The notes below the pieces were generated by a model. It ran no database searches and was not told the DNA's origin. It worked only from the letters and a program-made list of their open reading frames with translations. Position numbers and translations under genes: made by a program. Of a stretch of 64,000 bases of DNA, positions 11,801 through 22,061 are shown piece after piece. The stretch comes from Nymphaea colorata (Eukaryota; Streptophyta; Magnoliopsida; Nymphaeales; Nymphaeaceae): contig NC_045149.1 of NCBI RefSeq assembly GCF_008831285.2, positions 12,342,629 to 12,406,628 of the forward strand, written 5' to 3'. Numbering within the stretch: the first letter of the stretch is position 1; each line of letters starts with the position of its first letter.

Positions 11801-14800
11801 GGGAAGATTAAGGAAATGTGAGGAAATATGCATCCCATGTACAGAACATTCATATTTTTGGGGCAAATTTTGAAAATATTATATTATAACCAGGCTATTC
11901 AAATGGGAGAAGGCATAATCCCTATGTTGTTCATGTGGTTTTGAAGATTGACAGTGTCTAAAACTGGGAAAACTGATTTATGCAAGGTATTTTAGAAAGA
12001 GTAATATATAATATATGTGGTACTTGTGAAAAATTTGAAAAAAAGCAAGGTCAATATGGAATGCAATTAAGAAAGGTAACTCCTGAAGAAATTTGGTGAT
12101 TGACAAGTCTTCCTGACGTGTAGGGCTCTGAAATTCCTTCTTGACCATACAAGACTGTATGTGGAGACACTTACACATCTGAAATTTAGATGACATTGTT
12201 TATGCAGAAATATTAAGGATCCATGTTTTTATCTTTAGAGCACATTAAGCCATTCTCCTTTTGTGTGGTTAAGTATTTGGAGGACCTAGGCTGTACACTG
12301 TATAGGTGGTGCCTAGGCAGAACTAGTTGGTTCTAGACTTCTAGTTGACACAAACCAAAAAAAAAAAAGAAGGAAAAAAAATCACAAAGTTGGGGGTTTT
12401 GAAGCTCCCCCACCTCAATCTATGCAGGAGAAGACAAAACAAAATAGTGCTTATATTTCAAGATTTTCAAGAGATAAAAGTTTAAAAATGATGCATCTTT
12501 CTTGTGTGCTGCATGAACTCCGCGTTGTAGGCCTCTGTTCCTGCTTTTTGTCTACAATGCCATTCATCCTCTGGTCTGTCCTGAGATAAAATTTTGATTT
12601 TGAAGCATAAAAGGGATAGACTAAAGCTCAAGAAAGTCCTGAGTATTGATGCTGACAGGGCACAAGCTATGTCATGCGAATGCTCCTTGAATGGTGCCGC
12701 ACCCATGTCGACATGGCTGGACACAAGTGTAGGCACAAGACATGGCTTGGACTTAGACTTAATTTTTTATATTTTTAAAATATATTTTATTATTCTTTTG
12801 TTTTTTTGGTATATTTTAGTATTTTTTGTTCAATAATGTATATTTTGCGAATACAACAACGAGTGTATGAGTTTATTTCTTTAAAATCTTAATACACACA
12901 CACACACACACGTGTGTGTGTATGTACAGACATGTCCCAACACCCAAGTTTTTTCAAAATACCTCCAACTGGTGTTTGCACCAGTGCCCATCCCCACACC
13001 CATGTGACATCGGAGACAAGTCAACTATGTTTAATTTGAGTATGTTATAGTGTTATACAAAAACTCTTCCAGAAAGTATTTGGGGACTTAGTTTGGAATC
13101 CATGAATGAAATAAAATTTTGACGAAAAAGTAAAGTTCACCAATTGCAATGCGGTCGGTCAGTTTAAAATCAGCAGTTCTGTAAATTCACCATCATACGG
13201 TTGGCATTTCACTAAGAAGATACAGAGCTCTTGATTTCTGGAAGATAGGAAGGTTCAAAATTACTAGGACAATAAAATGTTCCAAGTAGGTTTTTGAGAT
13301 GCAAAGAATGGCATGCGAGATGAATGTAATGCATGCTTTAAATGGTCAAGATAACTAATCTATCTGCACAAACGTGAACAAATCAATTTTTTTAGGTTGC
13401 AAGAAATCATGCTCAAAGCCATCTTCTGCATTGTGGAAAATGAGGAGTCTAAACCGTAAACATAAAATTTGTTGTAGTAAGGGCTTATTTCCTGGTCCTG
13501 TCAAGCATATGTTTTACTGCACATGCACATGTTCACATGCTTCTGCCCGTGGAAGCAGCTTGCATGTATGGTGTGCATGAAAATGTGTGAGCATATTCTG
13601 CATCCATTATAACTGCATTGGCAGATATATTTGATAATGTTAAAGAAAATAATTTTGTGGCCAGTTTACCGTGCATATTATGCTTGAGATGTATGAGAGA
13701 TACATGCATACCGGAGGAGAGAATGCTTAAAGATCCCAGACGATTATATGCTCCAGGTCGGCTGTACCACATTGTTGAGAGAAAACCATTTAGGTATGTC
13801 TGCGACACTTTTTCTTTCTTTTGTGAAACCATTTAGGTATGTGTGCGACACTTTTTCTTTCTTTTGTGTTATCCATTTTTTTTGGTGGAAGTTGTTGTAA
13901 GTGTTTCTGTCTCTGAGTTTTCTTTAGTTGCTTGGAAGATTTTGGCAGTTTAAGTATTTCCTTAATAAAGATCCAGGATGTGCAAAAACTATGATCCACA
14001 TTAGTGGTAGACATCAAAAGGTATTTAACTGTTTGGTCCTTCAATAAATTTGCTTGCTGATTCATATTGAAATGCAGAATACCAATTACCAACAATCTTC
14101 TGTCCAACAATGTTTTTGGGTTGCCAAGACGTGAAGCTGTTATTTTTTATAATAACTCTTTTTGCTCACACGTAATTGGAATTTGTGTAAAATATGTAGT
14201 CTTTAAGAAATTTGAGGACATTGGGTTGCTCCAAATTGGCAGTTTGAAAGCTGATTTTGATTGACAAGCACAGAGCTTCCCAACATGGATAAAACATGTT
14301 TTTTTTAGGTAGAAAACATCATTATGAACCAAAAATTGCTCCTTAATTTGAAGGTGTGGTTGGAAAAACTACTTGCACTTACATTTTCCTTGTAAATATC
14401 TCAATATGATCACTGACTATATTCTGGCTTCTAAGAAAATGATTGTTTTGTTCTTTGGTGTTGAATAAGATTCATGTAAGAATTGATTCCCTGTTTTCTG
14501 GCACAAGCTACAACCAGCCTATATTTCTAGGTGGATACCTTCTATTGTTCCAACGTAGAAAAGCACCTATTTGTAAAATAGAAGATTGGATTCTTGAACA
14601 GTCAGCATTCATTGCCACCACATAAACAATCTCACAGGAGCATAAGCTTCAATTGTTCTACAGCTGATAATATTCGTCAATGCAATTGTACAGTTGTAAG
14701 CAAAGCAGTTATATTGCGATTACTCTTTATAGAACTAGTTGTTTATCCTCGCCATCTTGACATGATCGAAGCAAGATTATCCATCTTCTTATTGCAGATG

Positions 14801-16055
14801 CAGAAGATTCCCACCTGTTGTGAGGACTGCTGTGCCTGTGGATGGAAGGTTTGAGCATATTGTCATCTCATGCAATGCAGCTTCTGACCATGCAATCATC
14901 TGGATAGAGAGGGAGGCACAAAAGGCTTTAGATGTAAGCCTACCTCTCAGCACTTTTAGAAATGTGACTTTCTATATTTTTCTCAAAAACATTTTGACAA
15001 TGCTGATGGGAAATGGATTTTTTGGTTGCAAGATCATTTCTTTTAGCATATCTGAATAAAAGAGTAACACAGACAGCTCAGTTGCTCTTTTTTTAAGTAG
15101 TGTGTGTGTGTGCATATTATCTGAACTCTAGGTTAACGTGAGAACAATTGTTGCAAAATAACCGTATAGGTATAATGCCTGTGTATGAAAACCTGGGATT
15201 AAGGCAACAAAAATCACGTCTTTCATTAGGCAACTAGGATTATAGTAAAGCTAAGAATGCTCAAACTTTTTATTGTGAAATCCTTATAAATTGAGATCTA
15301 CGAATTGTGAAAACATGATGTTTCCTTTTCATTCATAAGATTTTAAACATGGAGATGAAGGTTACATCAGTAAGTCAGTTTCAAAAAACCATTCTCGCAA
15401 TGGGGTCAGATAGTGTTTATTGTACAGGACTGAACTTAATATTTTTCTCTAAGTTTTCTCATCCTTGGCATCTAACTTGGTTAGTTTTGATTTGGTTGAA
15501 CTTCTAGCATTATTTGCCCCCACCTTACGTTGGTTTTATGTGTTTTGTTGAGTTTCTATCCGAGTCTCTATTGGAGGGCAGCATATGCTCTTACTACAGG
15601 CAGGTTGGGTTTACTATAGAGGTTTAACTCGAAAATGAAGAATCTCCTGTACAGAGAACCCATATTCGCCGCTATGTGTTCAGTATTTATCTTGTTTCCA
15701 TTTTCTATGTATCAAATTTTCCCTACAATCTGCTTTCATATTCCAGTTGATGTTGGAGAAGGATAGGATTGCAGAGATACCACAGAAGCAGCGGATGGAG
15801 CGGCAAGAAACTATAGAGAGAGAACACAGTGAGGAACACATAACAGCACTTCGGAGAGCAGTAACACTAGCAGTTCCACATGCATTTGCACCATATCCGT
15901 ATGGCACCTTTGACAGATTTAGCAGTGAGCATTTTGTTGTGGGCGAGGGGTCACTGGGTGCTCAGAAATGCAAGCAGAGGAAGAGCTGGGATGAGCTCAT
16001 TGAGCGCCTGTTTGAAAAGGATGAGTCTGGTCACATGGTTCTCAGGAAAATGTAA
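8829..16055 (+). CDS. Class 3 lipase (calmodulin-binding heat-shock protein-like)
   Basis: Five exons: 8829-9533, 11324-11382, 13665-13793, 14798-14933, 15747-16055, giving 445 aa. All junctions keep frame. The protein starts MSLACGLPLLECIYCIA; a longer in-frame leader from a TTG is rejected. Domain order: mono/diacylglycerol lipase N-terminal domain about 7-66, class 3 lipase fold about 105-330. The nucleophile elbow GHSLGSG puts Ser178 as catalytic. Asp236/237 in VLQDDFLPR and His329 in SDHAIIW are the likely partners. The C-terminus WDELIERLFEKDESG matches the family ending, so the protein looks complete, close to the usual 450-480 aa of the plant At3g49050/tobacco calmodulin-binding heat-shock protein group (recalled, not searched). 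The expected role is hydrolysis of acylglycerols or related lipids. The N-terminal hydrophobic Cys-rich segment suggests membrane association (inference). Intron 1 uses a GC donor. Introns are large and hold repeat debris. Confidence 0.93.
9534..11323 (+). other. Intron 1 of lipase gene, GC-AG type
   Basis: The protein is collinear with its family through ...VINSIVLQ|DDFLPR. The last codon before the break is CAG at 9531-9533, followed by GCATGG, not GT. The acceptor is CACAG at 11319-11323. No nearby GT donor keeps the conserved V-L-Q residues. The 1790-bp intron contains a 34-bp tandem duplication and part of a dispersed repeat. Confidence 0.8.
9686..9753 (+). repeat. 34-bp perfect tandem duplication
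   Basis: The unit CGTTTTTTATGTATATAGGT plus 14 more bases occurs twice, at 9686-9719 and 9720-9753, with no mismatch, inside intron 1 of the lipase gene. Identity of the copies points to a recent replication slip. Confidence 0.9.
12690..13015. repeat. Dispersed repeat copy in lipase intron 2
   Basis: AT-rich core bounded by GC-richer ends, 'CACCCATGTCGACATGGCTG' near 12700 and 'CACACCCATGTGACATCGGA' near 12995. The right-end sequence recurs near 10070-10105 and 46150-46190. The core includes a (CA)n/(GT)n palindromic microsatellite at 12894-12922. The element class is not determined. Confidence 0.45.
13783..13868 (+). repeat. 43-bp tandem duplication spanning exon 3 splice donor
   Basis: The 43-bp unit starting AAACCATTTAGGTATGT is present at 13783-13825 and again at 13826-13868 with one mismatch. 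It contains the end of lipase exon 3 and its donor AG|GTATGT, so two nearly identical donors lie 43 bp apart. The upstream donor (GT at 13794) keeps the reading frame with exon 4; the downstream one would add 43 nt and shift it. Confidence 0.9.
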
Positions 16056-16939
16056 GCTGCCAAAGAGCCCTGTACATTCAGCGTATTTGTTTATATTCAT
16101 TCTACTTTTGTCTTCATCACGCTCATTGTTGGGTGAAGCAAAAGGAAAAAGAAAGAAAGTGATTGTACAGATTTGGAGATATCTTGGAAGTGTTGATACT
16201 TCCTTGTACGTGAACACTCTTTACGTGGTGTTAACTATTGTCGATTAACATTGTTTCCCTGCCAAAAAGAGAGGAAGGTATTGCAAATCAATTTTAACTT
16301 TTTCTTTTCCAGAAACAGTTTTGATCTGTATCATGCTTTGGATGTGAAAAGCATAGAGAAGAACTTTCAAATAAGAACATACCAAGCTACACAATTTGCT
16401 TAGAGGTATAGCAGGCATATAAGCACTTGTCGTCACACCCACGTCAGGTATTCAATAAGCACGTTGCTAGGCTTTTTAGTGGGAGGTGCAACTTCATAAA
16501 CTTAATAAACAAAATCAAGCATCAGTATAAGTAACAAAGGGGCAATGATTTTTCTTGTACTACACTCTTTGTCAGCTTTAGGAAATTCTTAATTATATGA
16601 TGGTCCTAAACAAATCTATCCATCTTATGTCAGCCTATAGCACGCTAGAAGAAAAGCAAGATCAAACTGAATGGCCACCACTGTTCAATATCACAGGAAC
16701 ACAACGGTGGTCTGTCTCTCCCTATATTTTCGCAGAGGAGTTAATAGATCAAATATAGATCCTAGTGTAACATGTTTTCCTTTTTCTTTAAATCATTCTT
16801 TCCTTAGCCTTGATTCATACTAATATGATTTTGAAGTCTATGCACCCCAAGAGGGGAACCGTTTTAAGGGAGAAGAATAAGAAGACAGGAAGAGGAAGAA
16901 GGAGAATAGAAAGAAAGGGAAAAAGAAAAAAGAAAAAAT
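16056..16939. other. Lipase 3' UTR and intergenic sequence
   Basis: No gene after the stop codon at 16053-16055. AATAAA-like signals occur near 16502. A purine-rich GGAAGAGG/AAAAAG stretch (about 16865-16939) leads into the LTR of the next element. Confidence 0.45.
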
Positions 16940-17128
16940 GTTAGCCGGTGGCTAACAAGGAAGTGCAATAGGAGAGGAGAGAATGAGAGAGAGAAAGGCA
17001 ATCCAAAAGCATGCTTAATTAGGGCAAATCCCAGCTTAAGTACAAGTAATTATGGGTCCGGACTGGACCGACTCTCACTGAAATCTAAACTCCTACTGCT
17101 CCACACGATCCCTATATGGATTGTAACA
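16940..17128 (-). repeat. 3' LTR of element A
   Basis: On the + strand it begins TGTTAGCCGGTGG and ends GGATTGTAACA, i.e. TG...CA boundaries. It is adjacent to a purine tract (GAAGGGGGAGTA on the minus strand, about 17129-17142) that fits a polypurine tract. Confidence 0.8.
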
Positions 17129-17142
17129 AATACTCCCCCTTC

Positions 17143-17440
17143 AATAACACCTTATCCTCAAGGTGTAAAGGATGGAAAACGCTGTTGTATGTCCTCCAAG
17201 TCCTCCCATGAAGCTGGCATCTCCTCCTCGGTGAGCCACTCAATCAGCCATTGGACGCGCCACTTGCCATCCACTTTGAGTCGTAGTATTCCTACTTGAC
17301 GTAAAGGTTGTATGACAATGGGGATCACTAAGACCAACTTCTCCTTCGGTCGGTGGCTTGAGGCACGCCTTTAGTTTGGAAACATGAAAGACCGGGTGTA
17401 TGGTGCTGCCTGGTGGTAACTGCAGTTCGTAGGCGAGTAG
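17143..17440 (-). pseudogene. Element A integrase C-terminus and chromodomain
   Basis: Minus-strand translation gives 'LPPGSTIHPVFHVSKLK', the classic segment at the integrase C-terminus. After a frameshift comes 'LKVDGKWRVQWLIEWL', then 'ASWEDLEDIQQRFPSF' and a stop. The last part is the chromodomain-like ending of plant chromoviruses. It is frame-broken, hence a relic. Confidence 0.8.
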
Positions 17441-17647
17441 ACGACTTCAGCCCATTCAAACTTACCAAACAAGTGATCAATGGAAACAGATAGGAATATA
17501 AGCATTACCATAAATTGTTCCCTGTTGTCCTATAGAAAAATGCGAGAAACAAAAAAAAAACACAAATCAAAATTCCAAAGATACAAGAAATTAACAGAAA
17601 AGGGACGAGATTAAAGTTAGCTCAGCCGGGAGACAAGAAGGCACGAG

Positions 17648-17885
17648 CGTTGGAGGGCAGAGGGGAAGATTGGCTTTAAATGGGAAGGAGGGCAGATGGG
17701 AGCGTTGCTACGTTGGAGGGCAGAGGGGAAGATGGGAGTGTTGCTGCGTTGGAGGGCAGAGGGGAAGATGGGCTTCAAATGGGAAAGAGGGCAGATGAGA
17801 GCGTTGCTGCGTTGGAGGGCAGAGAGGAAGATGGGCTTCAAATGGGAAGGAGGAAAGGAGGGCAGATGGGAGCGTTGGAGGGCGG
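17648..17885. repeat. 63-bp minisatellite
   Basis: Units starting CGTTGGAGGGC begin at 17648, 17711, 17747, 17810 and 17873. Spacings are 63, 36, 63 and 63 bp; the 36-bp unit lacks the 'GCTTCAAATGGGAAGGAGGG' part. Confidence 0.85.
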
Positions 17886-18038
17886 AGTGGAGCCTGGATC
17901 GTGAGAGCGAGGAAGACGAGGGTTGCCGTCGACTGGAGGAAGGGTTGGCGTCAAGGATTGTGAGGGAGGAAGGGTTGTCGTCGAGGGTGCCGTCGACTGG
18001 AGAGGAGATGATGAAAAAAACGAGGGAAGAAAAAAATG

Positions 18039-18188
18039 GAGCGGGTGAAATTTCACCCGCTCGAAAGTCCGAGCTGTGAGCTCGGACTTTTGAGTGGGTG
18101 AAATTTCATCCGCTCAAAAGAAGAAAAACCGGTGAAGTTTTACGACGTTTGATAAGTCGTGGACGAGCGGGTGAAATTTCACCCGCCG
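18039..18188. repeat. Three-palindrome cluster (GGGTGAAATTTCACCC)
   Basis: A perfect 24-bp palindrome at 18039-18062 has the core GGGTGAAATTTCACCC. It is followed by a 12-bp-stem hairpin (AAAGTCCGAGCT / AGCTCGGACTTT, about 18064-18090), an imperfect copy of the palindrome at 18092-18115 and a third copy at 18165-18188. Such structures can form cruciforms. They probably belong to a non-autonomous element end. Confidence 0.8.
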
Positions 18189-18243
18189 GTACACATTTCA
18201 CCCGTTTCTCCCTTTTTACCCGGGCAATCAAACGGGCCCTTAA

Positions 18244-21167
18244 AGAACAAAATCATTTTCAAGGAAGCAATTACTAGACTGGTCAAACTCACATAACCTA
18301 CTTAATCCAAGTAGATTTGACCCGGGTGCACCCAAATGTGGTGCCAATTCCAGCTAGGTTCGGTCACCACGGGCTCAACACAGTCAAAACGTAAGTCTGT
18401 TTCATGATCCAATTAATGGACGAAAATAGACTTTGACCGAACCAAACCCACTTTGACTAAACTCAGTCAAAGTACAATTTAGCTCAATTAAGAGCTTTCT
18501 TGACCCAAATATATCAAATTACCTTAAATAAAGTCAAACTACTTGCAAATGAGCTTTGACTTTGGTCAATTGGTCGAAATTGATCAATTTAGACAATTTT
18601 GCCCTTCTGCGGTCAAATTAAAATTAAAAAGCCTAAATTGGTTTATGAAAGGCAAATAGACATTTGAATTTGTCAAATGCATGAATCAAATACCAAATTT
18701 AAATTGAATTTCTAAAGTGAAAGTTTGATTCAGTTGAAATCCATTTTCAATCAAGTTTTGGATGAAAATACCCTTTTCAAATCAAATTTGATAAAATTTT
18801 TGAATTTTATTAAAATTTAAATTGAATTATCATAATTCAATGGCATTTGGAGCTTAGTAACTAGGTTTTAACTCAAGCTCAATTTCAAACAAAAAATAAA
18901 TAAATAGTACAAAATAAGGGCAAAACCCTGTGCAAGGGCATTTTCATCCAAAATTTTGGTCAAGATGGTCACTTAGGTCTGAACCCATGTTGACCAAACC
19001 TAGCCCAGCCCACCTAGCTCGTGGAAATGGGCTGAGAAATGGTCAATTAGAGCCTTTAAAGCCTATTAACTCATTTTACAAGTCCCTAAGGTCTTAAGCA
19101 AGTTCCCAAGGTGAGTTAAGAAGGTGGTTGAACCCACATCCTCCTCTATATAAACCTCCAATTGGCCACCAAAGGGGAGGACGAAATTTTGGAGCATTCT
19201 ATCAAATTGCTGCAGCCAAGGAGCTAGGAGGGAGAAGCCAAGGAAGAGAGAAGAGGTTCGTCCAAGCCCTTTTCCCCTTTTTCTCTCATTCTCTTCTTCA
19301 CTTTCTTCTATTCTCCCCATTAATTTTGCTAAGTTAGGGTGCTTAAGTGAACCCTTACTTAGGATTTTCGTGGTGAGAAGCCCGCTTTACCACTCCAAAT
19401 TCCAGCAAGCAAGCTATTTCTTATTCTAACTTTGCTAAGCTTGAATCCACGGTTGGATTCTTGCTTAGGATTGCTTGAGTTAGAAAACAAGTGAAGACGA
19501 AGGACAAGCATCAAGAGCGACCGCAAGGTAGGTGATTTTAACTCACTTCTCTTCTACTTTAGCTTATTGTTGATTTATTTTAATTCCAACAATTCGTGGG
19601 AGGGTTTATTTTCATTTGCTTACGGCTGGGAATGATGTCCAGCTAAGGGAAACCTACGCTTCAATGTACATGTTAATGCATAATGCATGCATATGTCGGT
19701 TTTTCTTAAATATGAACTCAAGTATCAAATTTTGAAATGGGCCCCAAGGCCACGTCCCTTTCAAAGAAACCAATTTAATACCATTTTGAACTCCCTACCA
19801 TGAGAGAATCCCACGGTGAGAGAGTGATTTTGCTGCACCATGTATGATGAAAATGCCTATAAGGGATGTATACGTTCTTATGAATGTGATCCACCTTTGC
19901 ATGGCAAAATTATGGACGAATAAGCTTGAGCATTGTTTTATTTTCTTTCTTATTCACAGTCATTTTGATTCATGTCTTTCAATTTAATTAATCAAGGGTA
20001 GTAGGGTGGTAGGAAAGATTTGAAACAAGTTTTCAATCTTCCTACATAGAAGAACCCAACCATGAATCATCATGATTCATGAGTCATTCGGTCCCTTGAT
20101 AAAATTTCATTTTGAAGAGTAAGATATGTATATATATATACGTTGTTATATATATACATACATGTGTCCAATCTCTTGCTGAAAATCATTTTTCTTCTCT
20201 TAAAATCAGGTTGGAATACGTTTCCAAACTGGTTTTTAAGAAGGATGATCGTTTTGATTGATTTTCATAGTGCAAGGCTATGGAATCATTTTCATTTAAT
20301 TTTTACTTAATTTCAGCAAACCCATACGTAAGATGTATGTATGTTGTTGAAATCAGACCATGTTTCATAAGAATTGGTTTAAGAATATCAAAATTTACAT
20401 ATTTGAAATGCCAATTATCCTAGAATCATCCAAAAAGAGTTGATGATCTCATTACTATCAAATCTGGAATTTGAATCTATTTGAAAGACTTGTCATTTCC
20501 ATATAAGAAACAAGATATTTATTGGAATCAATGTCCACAATTTTCAGCTATTTAAATCAACACAAGGTCTGATTTTTAGCTATTTTGAAACGAAAGTGGA
20601 TGTCATCCACGTCTCCCATCCATTTCAAAGATTGAACTTGACATCATTTATATATTTTCATCATTTTGATAATTTTATGTCAAGCCTCAAGCTTATGGAC
20701 TACATCTCTAATTCATGTGCTTAATCATATAATGAGCACATATAGAGAAAGTCCTACATTTTAATAAATCTTCATGCATAGATTCTATGACGTGCAATAT
20801 GGACTTTGAGAGATTATGAGAGAGAGAAGAATGAATGTTCCATATAGTTTTCCTTCTCGTTTCATGCATTCACTTTCACTCAAAATCAATAGCACCACAT
20901 GCACATTCCCAAGAAATTAAGTGATTCAAATTTGAGTTGCAAAAAGTGACCAAGTCATATTGCAATGAGAATTTGTAAACCTCACTTAACTTCAAAAGAA
21001 AACACAAGCAATGCATTCATAATCTTTTGGCCAAAGTGTATTTGAAAACAACATGTTTTCTAACAATTTGGAACCTATGTTCTTTCAAAAGAATGAATTC
21101 TACAAATCACTTGATTTGACAAAAGAAGAGTTCAAAATCAATTTTGATCATAAGATGATCATCATAA
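18244..21167 (+). repeat. Non-coding LTR-like sequence, left part (interrupted)
   Basis: A long AT-rich stretch without open frames, rich in GGTCAA/TTGACC words. TATATAAA at 19147-19154 is followed by a GC-richer leader, as in a large LTR or untranslated leader of a gypsy element. It is continued after element B at 25047-25377. It is part of the material inserted inside element A. No matching partner LTR is in the window, so the identity is inferred. Confidence 0.4.
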
Positions 21168-21172
21168 TCTAG
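21168..21172 (+). repeat. Target-site duplication of element B, left copy
   Basis: TCTAG immediately before the LTR start TGTAACGCG. The same 5-mer follows the other end at 25042-25046. Confidence 0.85.
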
Positions 21173-21586
21173 TGTAACGCGCGGCGTTTGGGTGGAGCGG
21201 GTCGGGTCAGGGTCCAGACCCGGACCCTAGCCCCACGCGAGAGGAGCCCGACGCTGTCCCTCCTCCCTCGCTTTCCTCTTACCGTCTCTTCCTTACCCAC
21301 GACCGGAGCTCAGGGAAGAAGGCGACGGCGATGACGGCGACGGCGACGGCGACGACGGCGGCATTGAGGTGAACCCTGTCGTCCCCTGCCTCTTCCTCTC
21401 TTCTCTTTTCTTCTCCTTCCCGTTTTCTTTTCCCTCCTCCCTCTCCCACTGTCTCTCGTCTCCCCTCTCCACCGAACGACTCCCCTCACTCTCCACCGTC
21501 TCTCTCTTCTCTCCCGTCCTCTCCCCTCACTGCCTTCTTTTTCCCTTTTGACCGAACCCTCTCCCCTATCAGTCCCCCTCCGTTTT

Positions 21587-22012
21587 GAGGTTGGTGATCA
21601 TGTGTTTTTGAAGATTTCCCCTACTAGAGGTGTTTTTCGTTTTGGTGTGAAGGGAAAGTTGAGCCCTAGGTTCGTAGGACCTTTTGAAATATTAGAGAAG
21701 ATTGGAGAGGTGGCCTATAGATTGACACTACCACCAGACTTGAGTCATGTTCATGACGTTTTTTATGTTTCCATGCTTCGAAAGTACGTACAAAATCCGA
21801 CAGATGTGATTGATTTTCAAGGTATTCAGGTGCAAGATGATCTGACAATGGAAGAAAAACCTATTAGAATTGTGGATCGAAGAGAGCAAGTGCTTCGCAC
21901 GAAGAGAATTCCTTTAGTGAAGGTGGAATGGCAGTACCATGGATTGAAGGAGAGCACATGGGAACCTGAGGAGGACATGCGGAAGAGATATCCGCACTTG
22001 TTCTTGCATTGA
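21587..22012 (+). pseudogene. Element B integrase C-terminus plus chromodomain
   Basis: The open frame begins in LTR sequence at 21548. The pol-derived part runs from about residue 14 to the stop: 'FEVGDHVFLKISPTRGV', 'KLSPRFVGPFEILEKIG', 'HDVFYVSMLRKYV', then a chromodomain with 'EQVLRTKRIPLVKVEW' and 'STWEPEEDMRKRYPHLF'. This ending is typical of Tekay/Del chromoviruses. The frame is intact, which again speaks for youth, but it is a fragment lacking the catalytic integrase core. Confidence 0.88.
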
Positions 22013-22061
22013 AGTATGATCTAATTTCCAGGATGAAATTTTTTTTGTTAGGAGGGTAGGA

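Larger units (their letters stand above)
17460..18243. repeat. GC-rich repeat block, possible DNA-transposon terminus
   Basis: The block contains a 63-bp minisatellite (17648-17885), three palindromes (18039-18188) and an end which on the minus strand reads AAGGGCCCGTTTGATTGCCC. GGGCCCGTTTG-type ends are common on plant MITEs and other DNA transposons, but the matching other end was not found, so the boundaries are approximate. Open frames here (17616-18079, both strands) are products of the minisatellite. Confidence 0.45.

Noticed and set aside
16050-16056. AAAATGTAAGC at the lipase stop as a splice donor leading to further exons
   Set aside because: The protein already ends like its family (WDELIERLFEKDESG...), 445 aa is near the usual length, and no downstream exon is recognisable before the retroelement nest.
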